DNA of 64,000 nt from Elephas maximus indicus (lineage: Eukaryota; Chordata; Mammalia; Proboscidea; Elephantidae): the NCBI RefSeq assembly GCF_024166365.1, contig NC_064843.1, forward strand, positions 61,590,532-61,654,531, written 5' to 3'. Position numbers and translations under genes: made by a program. Below are positions 10,801-22,335 of the stretch, piece by piece; the first letter of the stretch is position 1, and the number at the start of each line of letters is the position of its first letter. The notes beneath the pieces are model-generated. The model did not search any database and was not told the origin of the DNA. It worked only from the letters and a program-made list of their open reading frames with translations.

Positions 10801-12404
10801 AAGGCAGGAAATTTTTTTTTCTGGAATTTGAAGGTCCAGCTTTGACAAGAGAGCCGTTTTCAAACCTCTCACTTGTTTCAAGAGTGGGTCTGCCCATCTG
10901 TCCTGCAAAAGTCAGACATGTGCCAAACCAATTCAGTGCTGATGGAGACCACAGGCTCCTGTGAGAACGGCTGCTCTGGGGGGAGGTAAGCAGAGTGGGG
11001 GGATCGGAGCACCAGGCTCTCTCGCAGGCCTTGGGGGCTGTGTCTCCCTTGCTGTTCTGTACTTGCGAGTTTCAGAAATACCTAAAGGGGCTCACTCTGG
11101 ACGGGTCACTGGACCAATCTGAAAGGACTGAAGTCCATATGGTGGGTGACAGACTGGTGAGTTTCTGGGATCCTACTGGTGAGGGTGGAACGGAGTGCCT
11201 GGGGAGAAGCAGAGGGCCTGCACAGGACAGGTCTCTCCTGCCACAGGGCAGGCAACGCCCACCCATGGGCAAAGGTAAAGGATTAAATCCCTTGCTTGGA
11301 ATCTACCACCCTATAACTGTGTGACAAGGAATCATTCTAAGGCCACTGTCTTGGCATACTCTGAGCAACAGGCAGGAGAACAAAATTCCAGAATGAAACT
11401 TAAGGAGGCAGTTCAACATGCTGGGGTACCCACCCTGACACAGGAGGGGCCCCCACCCTGACACAGGAGGGGCCCAGGCCTGTTGTGTTGGTGGCATTGG
11501 GCTGAGCTGTAGAAGGCGTTCTGTCCAACAGGAGCTTGTGTGGGAACAAGACCCTGCATTTCTAGAACCCTCTGAGGGGTCTGTGGTAGGAGCATCTTGG
11601 TCATGATCTGGAGGGTGGGCTGTGGGGTGGTCAGGAGAGCCTCTCCCCGGTTAGTGGGCACCAGGCACCAGGTGGAGAAACACCCAGCAACTGAGGTAAA
11701 ACTTCTCCTGGGCAAAAGACCCTGGGGAAAGACAATTTCCATGATGACGAAATTTTTAAGTAAACCATAAATCCTAACAGAAGAAAAACTAGCAAAATCA
11801 GTGCAAAGTCCTCAATCAATCTGTTTAACAGTTGCTTTGCTAGCCCCTCTGAATCATGTGTGGGTTCATAAATGAGAGGAAACCACTGGGGGTACAAGAA
11901 CCAACAGCCCCTCTGGTCCCTCTCTAACTCCAGGAATCTTCTCAGGGCTCTTCCTGGGGCGGCTACAGCCAATGCCTGTGTAAGTGGGACTATTTCTGGT
12001 TGCTGAAGCCCCAGGCTCACGAGGTTTCAATACAGGAAGACATGGCCAAGCTTGAGAGTCCCGGTGGAAGCATTCTAGTAGGCTTCTCCTTTAACTGCAG
12101 AAGTCCGTTAGGGGGAAGACTTGCTGAGGGCACTAGCTGAGTGACGAGGTTTCCCAGGCTCTCTGAGTTTGGGGACTCGGAGCAGCGATGGTGGCGTCTC
12201 ACCTTTCCATAATCCTAGAGGCACCGCAAGCTGGGCACTCACACTGGGAGCCAGGGCCCCTGCAGAGGAAGCAGAAAGAGGCCAGGTCGAGTCAACCGAG
12301 ACTTTTGCGGCCATAGGTTTCGGGAAGGATTGTGGCGTGAAGAAATGGAGCTCTGTTCCGCAGAAGGGGGTCTGATGACCTTCCCTGGCTGGGCTTGCTG
12401 AGAT
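7896..12404. other. Single-copy non-coding region
   Basis: No exon or complete transposon was recognised. Four loosely similar TTTGAYAGG/TTTGGCAGG motifs lie at 9203, 9249, 9317 and 9350. A duplicated CACCCTGACACAGGAGGGGC block lies at about 11431-11473. Frames of up to 132 codons overlap on both strands and show no coding character. Confidence 0.45.
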
Positions 12405-12430
12405 GTTTGTTGAATGAATGAATGAATCTA
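12370..12430 (+). mobile_element. L2 LINE 3' tail with (GAAT)n
   Basis: GATGTTTGTTGAATGAATGAATGAATC matches the end of L2, whose terminal repeat is TGAATGAA. Only the tail is visible. Confidence 0.5.
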
Positions 12431-15217
12431 TCTTTCCTCCTAGCCTTTTCCGCAGCATAAAAGAAGCTATGAATCTTTTTGAAATTAATTTGGTCTTATG
12501 GTCCAATCCACAAGTAAAAAATGAAGAAAAAAGACTAAAAAGGAGAAAGAGTCCATGACAGAGTCAATGGAAAAACATGTAAAACTCCACAGGAAGCTGC
12601 AGGGATCCCTGTCGGTGTTACTAGAACCTATACATAACCACATATTGATATTTTATACGATGAGTTACAACTCAAGTGTTCCCCAAAGGAGCTGAGACTA
12701 GACTAGAGGTCGGGACTACATTGCTTGTCTGAATGAGTCCAGATGAGCATACAGCTATTTAGCACTGGAAGGAAAGGAATAAAATGACAACCCATTCATT
12801 TGCACCCCTTCCCGAGGGCTAACCTAAGCATGCTCAGAGGGACAGAGGAATGCCTGCTGCAACACCGGCCCACTGTTGCCTGTGCAGCGCTCCCCACGGA
12901 CAGCTTTGGGAGCAAGGAGATGGTTTCATCACCCTTCCCCTTGAAACGCATTCTAAACCCTGTCCTATCACAACCACGGCTCCCAGCGTGACCTCTGCTT
13001 GCAACAAACCTCAAAACATGCTTCACTGCTGGGGCTTGGTCTCTGAAATTATTATTATTGTTGGCATGTGAAATTAATTTGAATTAATTTGTTCGCTGAC
13101 AGTATCCTTCTCCATTTTTTGGCCTTATCTCCCAATTGATACTTGCCAACACGTTCGGGCCTGCAGGGGCAGCCTTCCCTGTGTGTCCCGAGGCCAGCGC
13201 CTTCACTACTTTCCTCTTTACAGTCAGGCTGCTTCTGACAAAGGCAGGGCAGCTACACCGTCACCCAGACAGAGAAGGGATCGGCAAAGCACACCCCTCT
13301 ATCTCTTCGTAAGCTGGTGATGGGTTCTAGAATGTCACCCAGATGTGGGGGGCAGCAGAGGGACCAACCTGACTTAGGCCCAGGTAACATTCCATTTTGA
13401 AATGCCGAAACCTCAAATTGTGTAAGATTTCACATTATAACTGCCCCCCCATGCATGCTGTAATTAGATCAACTGGATAGGGAAACAAAAAATGCAAATA
13501 AATGAAAGCTATAAAGTGATGGTCAAAGATACTAACTGAAAGAGTGAACCTTTGTGTGTTCTGGAGTAGAAGGAAAACCATTTTTATGTTAAGCCCCCAC
13601 CCCCAGCATCCAGGGAGGACCGGGAGGAACGGGGGGCTGCATGTTACTGCAGCTCCGCAGGACAGCAGATGGCACAGCCACGCCAGCTTTGGCACCGCAG
13701 GCCTGGGTGGCACAGGAAGTTCTGCCGCACGGGGGCCCTGACCGCCAGGGGCAAGGGGGAAGACCAGCCTGGAGTGGAGCCAGCCCCCCAGTGCCCGGTG
13801 CATTCCTCCAGTCCCCAGCTTTTCCGGGCACTGTCCTCAGCCTACAGTGGCTCCCGATCCACCCACTGGACCCCGTGATTGATGGGGAGGCGGCAGCTGT
13901 GGAAGAGCAGGCCAGCCACAAAGCAGGAAGGCCACCTCAGGGGTATGATAATTCCACTCGCAGGCTGCCGGGCACAGATGCCCACCACTTGGCCCTTTCC
14001 TTGTGACAGAAGCTCAGGGTCTACCCACAGGACACTTGAGCCCCACTTGGCCACTCTTGTGGCAGGAGTGGGAGGGCACGTGTGCGTGCGGGGTCCCAGC
14101 GCATAAATACTTCTGCAGGAGATCCCCGTTATTGGGACGGGGGGCTGTACAACCCTGCCTGCCCATTTCTGCTGAGCACCTGGGCTCTGTGCGGCCCGCC
14201 TTCACTCTGGGGACTGCTGGAGCCCAGTTTGGAACAACGGCAGGTCTGGGCCAAAGCCCTGGCTGAGGGAAAAGAAAGGGGCCAGCTGGGTTGGGGTCAC
14301 TCTGCTGTGGCCCCTGCCTGATGCAGGAGGGCGGTGTTTTGGATAAGCCAAAACATGTAGACCCTAACATCCACTTCCACATGTACAAGTGACTGGTCTG
14401 TGCCAAGCGTGACGCTGTGGACAATATGTTTAATAAATGACAACCCTCCCTTGGCCCATTCTCCTTTGAGCTGTTAAAGCTCCTGCTACTATTAATTGGC
14501 CTCCCTTCCACCTGAAACTCTGTGAGCCAGTGGGGCCCACAGCCCCCAGAGGATTTCCAGCCAGCACACTGCTGCAAGGCCCTGGTTGGAAACAGCCTCA
14601 GCCCCATACCCAGGCGCAGACAGCAGAGGCCCATGGAGGTCACACCTGGCGCGTGGCGTCCGCCCTCTGCATCCTAAACCGTAGCGATTCCCAGGTTCTT
14701 GCCCTCTGTGTTCCCCAGCTTTTGTCTGCTTTTCCTCCCCCAGCTGTTCCTTTCAGCAGCTCCCTCGGCAATCTGCCCTCCCCAAACAGAGGCCTTAGAG
14801 GCCTCCATTAAGGCCAGTGGTCAAAGGCCAGCCCAGCACGTGCCTCGTCTTATCAGCCCATCTCAAGATCCTGCTCCTCTGGGCTTGGGCAACAAAAAAG
14901 GGGGCGGCCCCTGCGCCCACTGGTTCCCAGCAGCCAGCACACAAAGGGCAGGCGACAAAGACGTTTTCTGGGATGGCAGGTGTCCGTGTCGGATTCCGCC
15001 CAGAGCGTGGGCAAGGGGCAGAAGAGAGGTGAGGCTGGGTTTCCCCAGCAGGCAGTGCAGACATGCAGGGGCAGGAGCGCCAGGGCCCTGGGGAGCGGAG
15101 GTGGGGGGCGTGGGAGGGGTGTCCGCGCGGGGTTAGCGTGGGAGGATGCCCGTTAGTGAATCTACCCCCTTACCCACGGTGGGGTGGCTGGGTGAATCCA
15201 CTGAAGTGGCGCCTTAC
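12431..15217. other. Single-copy, partly GC-rich non-coding region
   Basis: From about 13.5 kb the base composition rises and many overlapping frames appear on both strands (up to 209 codons at 14014-14643). Such frames are expected in stop-poor GC-rich DNA. No domain or conserved peptide was recognised. CpGs are retained around 14.9-15.5 kb, but not densely enough to call an island by eye. Confidence 0.4.
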
Positions 15218-15257
15218 CTTTCTCAAATATTGTAGTGAGACCGTTCCGTATTTTAAT
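15218..15257 (-). CDS. Candidate 40-nt internal exon (unidentified gene)
   Basis: On the minus strand, a pyrimidine-rich tract ending CTCTTTCCCTTCAG precedes 15257, and the segment ends ...GAGAAAG at 15218, followed by the donor GTAAGG. Two of the three phases are open: one gives IKIRNGLTTIFEK plus one base, the other LKYGTVSLQYLRK. I do not recognise either peptide. Size and splice sites are good for a microexon-like internal exon, but such pairs occur by chance, and no neighbouring exon was found on this strand. It could also be an untranslated exon. Treat as a hypothesis. Confidence 0.25.
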
Positions 15258-15690
15258 CTGAAGGGAAAGAGCATAAAATGAAATGAATAAAAGCACGGCG
15301 CAACCGCAGCTCCAACCTGATAACGAACACAGAGCTGATAATACGTTTACTCCGGAGATGCGGAGTGTTCCGAAAAGCTACTTGCAGGTTCCACCTGGAA
15401 GGACAAAAGGCTAGTTGGGGCCACATTTATAAATGTGAAATGAACGAGATATTGAACACCGACGACGCATGCTGCAGCTCTCGTAGAGGCCTGTAGATGG
15501 AGGGCAGTGCCAACAGTTAGGTCTCATCCCGGGGCCCAGTGCTCCCTGACTTACTGGGTCTACGATATAGTCAAAGATAGGAGTTCTCAAGGCCTCAGGC
15601 AACAAGCTCCTCACCCCCATTCCCCAAATCTCCTTTTCTTCTTTGATTGTAGTAGACAGACATGTAACAAGACATTTGCCATCTCAGCAT

Positions 15691-17417
15691 CCTTCACACG
15701 CACAGTTCAGGGACACTAATCCTTCACACGCACAGTTCAGGGACACTAATCCTTCACACGTACAGTTCAGGGACATTGCTCCTTCACACGTACAGTTCAG
15801 GGACATTGCTCCTTCACACGCACAGTTCAGGGACATTGCTCCTTCACACGCACAGTTCAGGGACATTGCTCCTTCACACGTACAGTTCAGGGACATTGCT
15901 CCTTCACATGTACAGTTCGCGAAATTACTCCTTCACACGTACAGTTCAGCGACATTACTCCTTCACACGTACAGTTCAGGGACATTGCTCCTTCACACGC
16001 ACAGTTCAGGGACATTGCTCCTTCACACGTACAGTTCAGGGACATTGCTCCTTCACACGCACAGTTCAGGGACATTGCTCCTTCACACGTACAGTTCAGG
16101 GACATTGCTCCTTCACATGTACAGTTCGCGAAATTACTCCTTCACACGTACAGTTCAGCGACATTACTCCTTCACATGTACAGTTCAGGGACATTGCTCC
16201 TTCACATGTACAGTTCAGGGACATTACTTCTTCCCATGTACAGTTCAGGGACATTAATCCCTCCCATGTACAGTTCGGTGACATTACTCCTTCACACGTA
16301 CAGTTTGGTGACATTACTCCTTCACACGTACAGTTTGGTGACATTACTCCTTCACACGTACAGTTCGGGGACGTTACTCCTTCACACGTACAGTTCAGGG
16401 ACATTGCTCCTTCACACGCACAGTTCAGGGACACTAATCCTTCACACGTACAGTTCAGGGACATTGCTCCTTCACACGTACAGTTCAGGGACATTGCTCC
16501 TTCACACGTACAGTTCAGGGACATTGCTCCTTCACACGTACAGTTCAGGGACATTGCTCCTTCACACGTACAGTTCAGGGACATTGCTCCTTCACACGTA
16601 CAGTTCCTGAAATTACTCCTTCACACGTACAGTTCAGCGACATTACTCCTTCACATGTACAGTTCAGGGACATTACTTCTTCCCATGTACAGTTCAGGGA
16701 CATTAATCCCTCCCATGTACAGTTCGGTGACATTACTCCTTCACACGTACAGTTTGGTGACGTTACTCCTTCACACGTACAGTTCGGGGACGTTACTCCT
16801 TCACACGTACAGTTCAAGGACATTACTCCTTCACATGTACAGTTCAGGGACATTAATCCTTCACATGTACAGTTCGGGGACATTAATCCCATGTACAGTT
16901 CAGGGACATTACTCCTTCACATGTACAGTTCAGGGACATTAATCCTTCACATGTACAGTTCGGGGACATTAATCCCATGTACAGTTCAGGGACATTACTC
17001 TTCATAGGTACAGTTTGGTGACATTACTCCTTCACATGTACACTTCAGGGATGTTACTCCTTCACACGGACAGTTCAGGGATGTTACTCCTTCACAAGGA
17101 CAGTTCAGGGATCTTACTCCTTCACACGTACAGTTTAGGGACATTACTCCTTCACACGGACAGTTCAGTGACATTACTCCTTCACACGTACAGTTCAGGG
17201 ACAATACTCCTTCATACGTACAGTTCGGGGACATTACTCCTTCACACGTACAGTTTGGGGACATTACTCCTTCACACGTACAGTTCGGGGACAATACTCC
17301 TTCACACGTACAGTTCGGGGACATTACTCCTTCACACGTACAGTTCGGGGACATTACTCCTTCACACGTACAGTTCGGGGACATTACTCCTTCCCATGTA
17401 CAGTTCAGTGGCATTAA
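15691..17417. repeat. 30-bp minisatellite, about 57 copies, expanded from L1 sequence
   Basis: A typical unit is 15811-15840, with CCTTCACACG, CACAGTTCAG and GGACATTGCT as its three tens. Most units are 30 bp; rare units of 29 bp (for example with TTCGCGAAATT at about 15916 and 16125) and about 26 bp (around 16885) occur. Because 30 is divisible by three, all copies share a frame, giving open readings such as a 388-codon plus-strand frame with the 10-residue repeat SHVQFRDIAP. No promoter, splice structure or domain supports coding. The last copy, ending at about 17417, keeps the ancestral L1 wording CAGTGGCATTAATTCCATTC. Confidence 0.95.
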
Positions 17418-17476
17418 TTCCATTCACCATGCTGTGCAGCCATCACCACTATCCATTTCCAAATTTTCCATCACCT

Positions 17477-17489
17477 GTAACAGTGCAGG
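17477..17489. repeat. Left target-site duplication of the AfroSINE
   Basis: GTAACAGTGCAGG pairs with GTAACAGCACAGG at 17661-17673, with two mismatches. Confidence 0.75.
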
Positions 17490-17660
17490 AAAATCCTGGT
17501 AGCATAGCGGTTAAGTGCTATGGCTGCTAACCAAAAGGTCAGCAGTTCAAATCCGCCAGGCACTCCTTGGAAACTCTATGGGGCAGTTCTACTCTGTCCT
17601 ATAGGGTCCCTATGAGTCCGAATCGACTTGACGGCACTAGGTTTTTTTTTTTTTTTTTTG
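17490..17660 (+). mobile_element. AfroSINE, well preserved
   Basis: The tRNA-derived head is followed by the unmistakable body GGAAACTCTATGGGGCAG, CTACTCTGTCCTATAGGG and GAATCGACTTGACGGCAC, then a T-rich tail (T run 17642-17659). Imperfect 13-bp target duplications flank it. This SINE family is restricted to Afrotheria and is thought to be moved by RTE enzymes, so it is the main evidence for the host clade. It interrupts the L1 fragment. Confidence 0.95.
17500..17554 (+). promoter_or_regulatory. Internal RNA polymerase III promoter (A and B boxes) of the AfroSINE
   Basis: A-box-like TAGCATAGCGGTT lies at about 17500-17512, and B-box-like AGTTCAAATCC at 17544-17554, in tRNA-like spacing. Both are close to the type II pol III consensus. 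Confidence 0.65.
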
Positions 17661-17673
17661 GTAACAGCACAGG
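17661..17673. repeat. Right target-site duplication of the AfroSINE
   Basis: GTAACAGCACAGG, paired with 17477-17489. L1 sequence resumes after it. Confidence 0.75.
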
Positions 17674-17776
17674 GCCCCTAGGCATGAGTCCCCTTTCCCA
17701 TCCACCCCTGGGAGCCACTGATCTCCTCTGGTATCTGTACACTTGCCTATTCTGGGTATTTCGTGTAAGTGGGGTC

Positions 17777-20510
17777 TTCCACCCCAAAGTGTCACCAGGC
17801 CACCATCAGATCCGGACAAAGGACTTTTATCAGTGACCTGGGCCGCTGTCTTCATGCCCACAGCTGTTAAGTGGATTTCCCTCTGACCCTGTCTGCCAAG
17901 GCTGGCACCATGACCAGGGCCTGAAAGGACCACTGACACTCTCAGCAGGGGCTCCCAGGAAGAAATGCAGACTTCCTCAAAGCTATATTTTTCAAACTAT
18001 TGATGAAAATCTATCCCCCTCTAAAAACTGGGATTAGGAATTTCAGGATAAATAGCTGGTGACTGATGATACACTAGCATTCCCTACCTTACTTGGTTTG
18101 TTTTCAAACCACTGTTAACCCTGCTTCTTTTCTGCACTCATTGTACTCTAAGGCATAAGAAGTCCTGGGCTGGTGCTGATTATGGCTTACAAGCTAGAAT
18201 GTTTGCCACGGGCCCCCTAGACAATGTAATTATCCAGATTTCCTAATGTTCCCCCCCGCTCAGTGGACCATGGGCCCCCATTTCTCTTCACGGGAGACTG
18301 CACGCACTGAGCATCTTTTGACAGCTCTTCCTCGAGTTGGGGAGGTTTAACTTCCAGGGCCCTCTCCAACGTGAGCACAGGGTCTCTTTATGAAGGGCTT
18401 CCTTCATCTCACTGCCCTGCAGGCCCTCAGCCCTGGTGATGCTGTGCATACAGGCACCCGATTGGTAGAAACCAAAAAAACAGATGGCGCAGCTAACAAT
18501 GGAGGACTTGTTTGTAATTGCTGATGAGGACTGGACTGCTCCTGTCCCCTGTGCATCCCCAGACGTAGCCTGGTATGGTGTGCTGGACCAAAAAGAATGC
18601 CTCAGTAACTGGAAATCCATGGTTGAGCTAAAGAGATGCAAAGGCAGTGGCAGTTGGGAGTTGCCTTAATTATTTCATGGTGCTCAAATGTCACTTGCCC
18701 TTGACACACAGGCAGTACTACCAAAGGGCAAGCCCCAGGAATTGGAACAGAGGAGTGGGCTGTCAGCTTTCTGACAACCCCCTCACCCCACCATCGTGCG
18801 GCACCAGCTAACCTGGGCAGTGTCGGAACGGACCAGAAGAGAGCACTGTGCTTGGAGATGAGGCATGGAAAGAGAACACAGGGCTTGTAATGCTGGGGAA
18901 GGGTACAAACAATTACATCCTCCTTTCACTGGCTGGGTACCTAATGTGTGCCAGGTCCAGTGGGATGTTCTTGGCTCTGGGCTCCAGCAGGAACAAAACA
19001 CCCAAGAACTCGCCCTTGTGGGACTTTGGTGGGGAGTTACAGCACGTTTTAATAGTGGTGATATGGGTGAAACTGGTTCCTGAGAAGCAAAAAATCTTAC
19101 TCTTTGTATGTATAAAGAACAGATATAAGTATGGCAAATAAACAGACACACAGTCTATTTGTGGCTCTCAGGGAGAGGAAAATATGTAAAGTAAAAATAC
19201 CTAAAGGCTCCTGTTGGGGGAATAATGAAGAAAAAGTTGAGCACACCAGCTTACAGGGTTAGTATATGTCTTAAATTTACCCAGCAGTGGTGTTGGGAAT
19301 CAGGAGTTGGCCCCACTCACAGTGAAGATCCACTGAATGAGACTCATTGGGGGAGAGCCCTGGACAGTTCCACATGGATCCCAAAGGGCCAAACTGGGAT
19401 AAGCCAGGAGCTCAGACACAGAGCTGGTGCCTGCAGAGTCCAGAAGTCACCTTCTGAGGAAGGTGCCTGACTTCTTTGGCATTGTGTGACTTATTTTGAC
19501 ACAATTGATGTTAACAAGGCATTAAAAGAAAACACAGGGCACACTAGTGCTGGCTGAGAGTGTTCCACACAGCTCTGCCAGCAGAGGTTGTCAAGGTTGG
19601 TGAGGTCTTTCTGTGGTATGTTTTCTCCGCCCGTACTCACTGGGATAGCAAGGGAGCAAGGACTCGAACCAAGCTCCTTTGCTTCAAGGGAACTGACATC
19701 CAGGACTGCCACCAGGGAGAGCGCCTGGCAGGGTCAGACAAGAAACGTGACTGCCTCTCCCTGGGTCCTTGTTACTGAACAGTCAGTGTGGGAGATGATT
19801 AACTGGCTCAAGATAATTAGGGAAGAGAATGGTTTTGAGAGCTGGCGCAGATGAAGGAGAGAACAGTGGACCAGGGTTCCAGCTTGCAGCGAGTGCTAAG
19901 TATCCGACCAGCAGGAAGGCGGACAGAGCAGGAGATCAGAGAACTGTCTGGTCATTCAGCTCCCTTGGAATGGCTCTGAGGAGGGAACAGGTGCAGGCAG
20001 TAGATGGGGTAAGCCTGCACACTCAACGCTGGCCACCCAAGGCCAGTAGGAACTGGCCAGCCTAATTAGCATCTCCAAATGGTCCAAGGACAGCTTCCAA
20101 TATTTCCACCCCAGCAGCAATGGCTGTGTCCTACCCGGCCTGGCTCTAGGCTTGGCTGCCTCTTTTTGGTCCTCGATCTTGCCTATCAACTTTGGTTCTG
20201 AAACAGAAAGCTAGGACAGCTGGACCAAAAGGCAGCAAAAGGGAGGACGTGAGCATGTACAGGGTGAGCCTGCAGGTGCATAGGCGCGGGCACCGGGGCT
20301 GAGCAGGCAGGAGGAACACCAGGAAAACACTTGAGTGGCATTTTTCTCTTTCCCTTCCACAGCTGTAATCTACTTTTCTGGATCTATGAATAAACTGAAC
20401 AGATCCTGGTGTCAGCTTTCTTGTCAGGCTCCAAGATTCCAGCTGCATCTCAGTCATGGGGAGGCTGTTCATCGTACAAGGCTGAATTCATACCTCAAAA
20501 TGACAAAACA
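17777..20510. other. Single-copy non-coding region
   Basis: No recognised gene. Opposite frames at 18288-18641 (minus) and 18484-18669 (plus) overlap each other and look like chance. Possible very old repeat pieces occur near 18930 (CTAATGTGTGCCAGG), but too little remains to name. Confidence 0.4.
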
Positions 20511-20860
20511 GTGTCTGAAGGTTCACTGAAGCACTATCCGTCATAGCCAAACAGTGGAAATGGACCAAATGTCCACCAACTGATGAATGGATAAATACAA
20601 ACTGGCACATCCAGACAATGGAATATTATTTGGCAATAAAAAGGAGTGAAGTACTGATAAATGCGACAGCAGAGATGAAATTTAAAAACATTATAAGTGA
20701 GAGAAATTAGTCACAAAAGGCTTTTTTGTATGATTCCACTTAGTGTGAGTGTCCAAGCAAAATCTATAGAGGTACAATGGCTATGCCCCGGGGTGAAGGC
20801 GATTGCCTGTGGTGCTGGCTGCACAAGTCTGTGAACACACTGAGACAGGACAGCCTACAG
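20511..20860 (+). mobile_element. L1 3'-end fragment
   Basis: GAAATGGACCAAATGTCCAC, CAACTGATGAATGGATAAAT, CAATGGAATATTATTTGGC, AATAAAAAGGAGTGAAGTAC and TTGTATGATTCCACTTAG are the L1M 3' region in sense. Similarity fades after about 20860. It is the opposite orientation to the L1 at 15.6-17.8 kb. Confidence 0.9.
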
Positions 20861-21899
20861 TGAAGACACTCCATGTGTGCTCTCTTCCTGTGGTGCTCCA
20901 TTTGAATTCTAAAATAGGAAACACTTAGTTCACTTTCAGTTAACGTTCTCAGTTATCTGTTACAAAGTGAGTGTGCCCCTGCCACAGTATAGAGGGTACA
21001 GGCCACATCCTTCCTGCCTCTGGGGGGAGCCTTTTGTCTGCCACTCCTTGCCCTCCGCCGTGCTGCAGGCCTGCTGTCTGCCTCTGTGGGTGTGCTTCCC
21101 ACATCAGGTGCCCACGGCAGGGCCCTGTAGGGGTGGATGCAGAGTCCTGTCTAGGAACAGAAAGCCCTAAAGGCTGGAGTCCTGGTCTTTTTGTGACCAG
21201 CCACATGACGGTGACAAAGAACAATCCTCCATATCTCAGTTTCAATAGCTGGCAAATCTTGCTGTGCTGAGGGTGCAGACTGTGGGCAGAGTCCGCCCAT
21301 GTGTGGAGGGCCATTCATGAGCTGTTCTAGAGACCATCCTTTTAAGAGTAAAACGATGGCAAAGCACTCCACCCTCACATCCTAGCTCTTCTGGATCACT
21401 ATGAGTCATTCCAAGTCTCCTCAACTAGTTGTCTGTGTACCAGGAGAGCTGTCTGTCACGGTTCCTCATGAACCCCCGCCTCCTGGGGGGAGTCTGTGGG
21501 GTCTTGGGAAGTGCAGGGTAAAGTGCTGCCCATCTCCTTTTCCCACCTACAAGGAGGTGGGGTCACCAAGCCCCCGTCATCTGCACAGCCCAGGTTGAGG
21601 GCTGCTCTTTTGTGACACTGAGAGGACAGTGAGAAAAGGCAGGGTCCCACTACTGCCCCACAGAGAGAGTTTGGGGAGAACACCTCTTGTATTGCCACAT
21701 CATCCGCTCATCATCAACACATATTACATGCCCGCTGTGTGCCAGGTGAGAACACGTGGGTGAATGACATTATCTAACTAGTCTCCTTGTCCCTCACCCC
21801 AGCTGTCTATCTCCCCACGGACACCACAGTGATTTGTTTTCACCATGAGTCAGACATGTCATCCAACAGCTGCTCACCCCACTCGGCATAACCACCAAG
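20861..21899. other. Single-copy non-coding region
   Basis: Frames of about 60-120 codons on both strands overlap each other; none shows a domain. Nothing else was recognised. Confidence 0.4.
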
Positions 21900-22335
21900 G
21901 TCTCTCCTACGACCTGCAAGGCTGCTCGGGCCTCTGCTCTTATTAGTCTCTGCTTGCTCTGCTCTGGCCATGCTGGGCTCCTCACTGCTCCTTGTATGTT
22001 CCAGAAAAGCTCCTGCCTCAAGGCCCTTGTACTTGCTATTCCTTCTGACTGGAATGTTCCCCTCCCAAATATCCAAATAGCCCATACTTTAGACATTTTC
22101 AATACATGAATCCTCACCTCCTTCAAGTCTTTGCTCAAATGCCTCCTTCTCAGAGAGGCCTTCCCTGAGTGCACCCCTCCCCCCAATTTATTTTCTCAGC
22201 AGCATCTGGAGCCTCCTTCCTGTTGTCCTTCTCTCCTCAGCACTCATCAGCTCATGCAGGAGGGTCCTTCTCCCCCATCTAGAAGGTAAGCCTCCAAGAA
22301 GGTAGGGATGCTGTCTGCTACGCCCAAAACAGTTA
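21900..22335 (+). mobile_element. L2 LINE 3' region
   Basis: CTCTGCTCTGGCCATGCTGG, TGCCTCAAGGCCCTTGTACT, TGCTATTCCTTCTGACTGGA, CAAGTCTTTGCTCAAATGCC and CTCAGAGAGGCCTTCCCTGA are the hallmark order of the L2 3' portion, followed by GTAAGCCTCCAAGAAGGTAGG, the conserved near-terminal segment. Confidence 0.85.

Larger units (their letters stand above)
15638..17776 (-). mobile_element. L1 3' fragment (minus strand) carrying an internal minisatellite and an AfroSINE
   Basis: The left flank reads TTTGATTGTAGTAGACAG, then ATGTAACAAGACATTTGCC and ATCTCAGCATCC, as in the reverse complement of an L1M-type 3' end. After the array the same L1 continues at about 17401: GTACAGTTCAGTGGCATTAA, CATTCACCATGCTGTGCAGC, CATCACCACTATCC. 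After the SINE it continues with CCTGGGAGCCACTGATCTCC and TTGCCTATTCTGGGTATTTC, ending near GTAAGTGG at about 17776. The order is collinear with L1, so the array and the SINE both lie inside one old L1 copy. Confidence 0.85.

Noticed and set aside
12456-12513. Exon after the tract ending CCTTTTCCGCAG
   Set aside because: The donor (CAAGTAAAAA) is weak and the peptide (IKEAMNLFEINLVLWS) is not recognised. Probably chance.
14014-14643. 209-codon minus-strand frame as a gene
   Set aside because: Lies in GC-rich DNA where many frames on both strands are open; no domain or start context supports it.
15643-17530. Frames with SHVQFRDIAP or LLLHTYSSGT repeats as proteins
   Set aside because: They are readings of the 30-bp minisatellite in an L1 fragment; several frames are open in parallel.
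17490-17560. tRNA gene
   Set aside because: The A and B boxes belong to the tRNA-derived head of an AfroSINE; no cloverleaf or acceptor stem pairs, and the SINE body follows.
18484-18669. Small protein beginning MAQLTMEDLF
   Set aside because: Overlaps a longer minus frame, has no splice or conservation evidence, and resembles nothing known to me.
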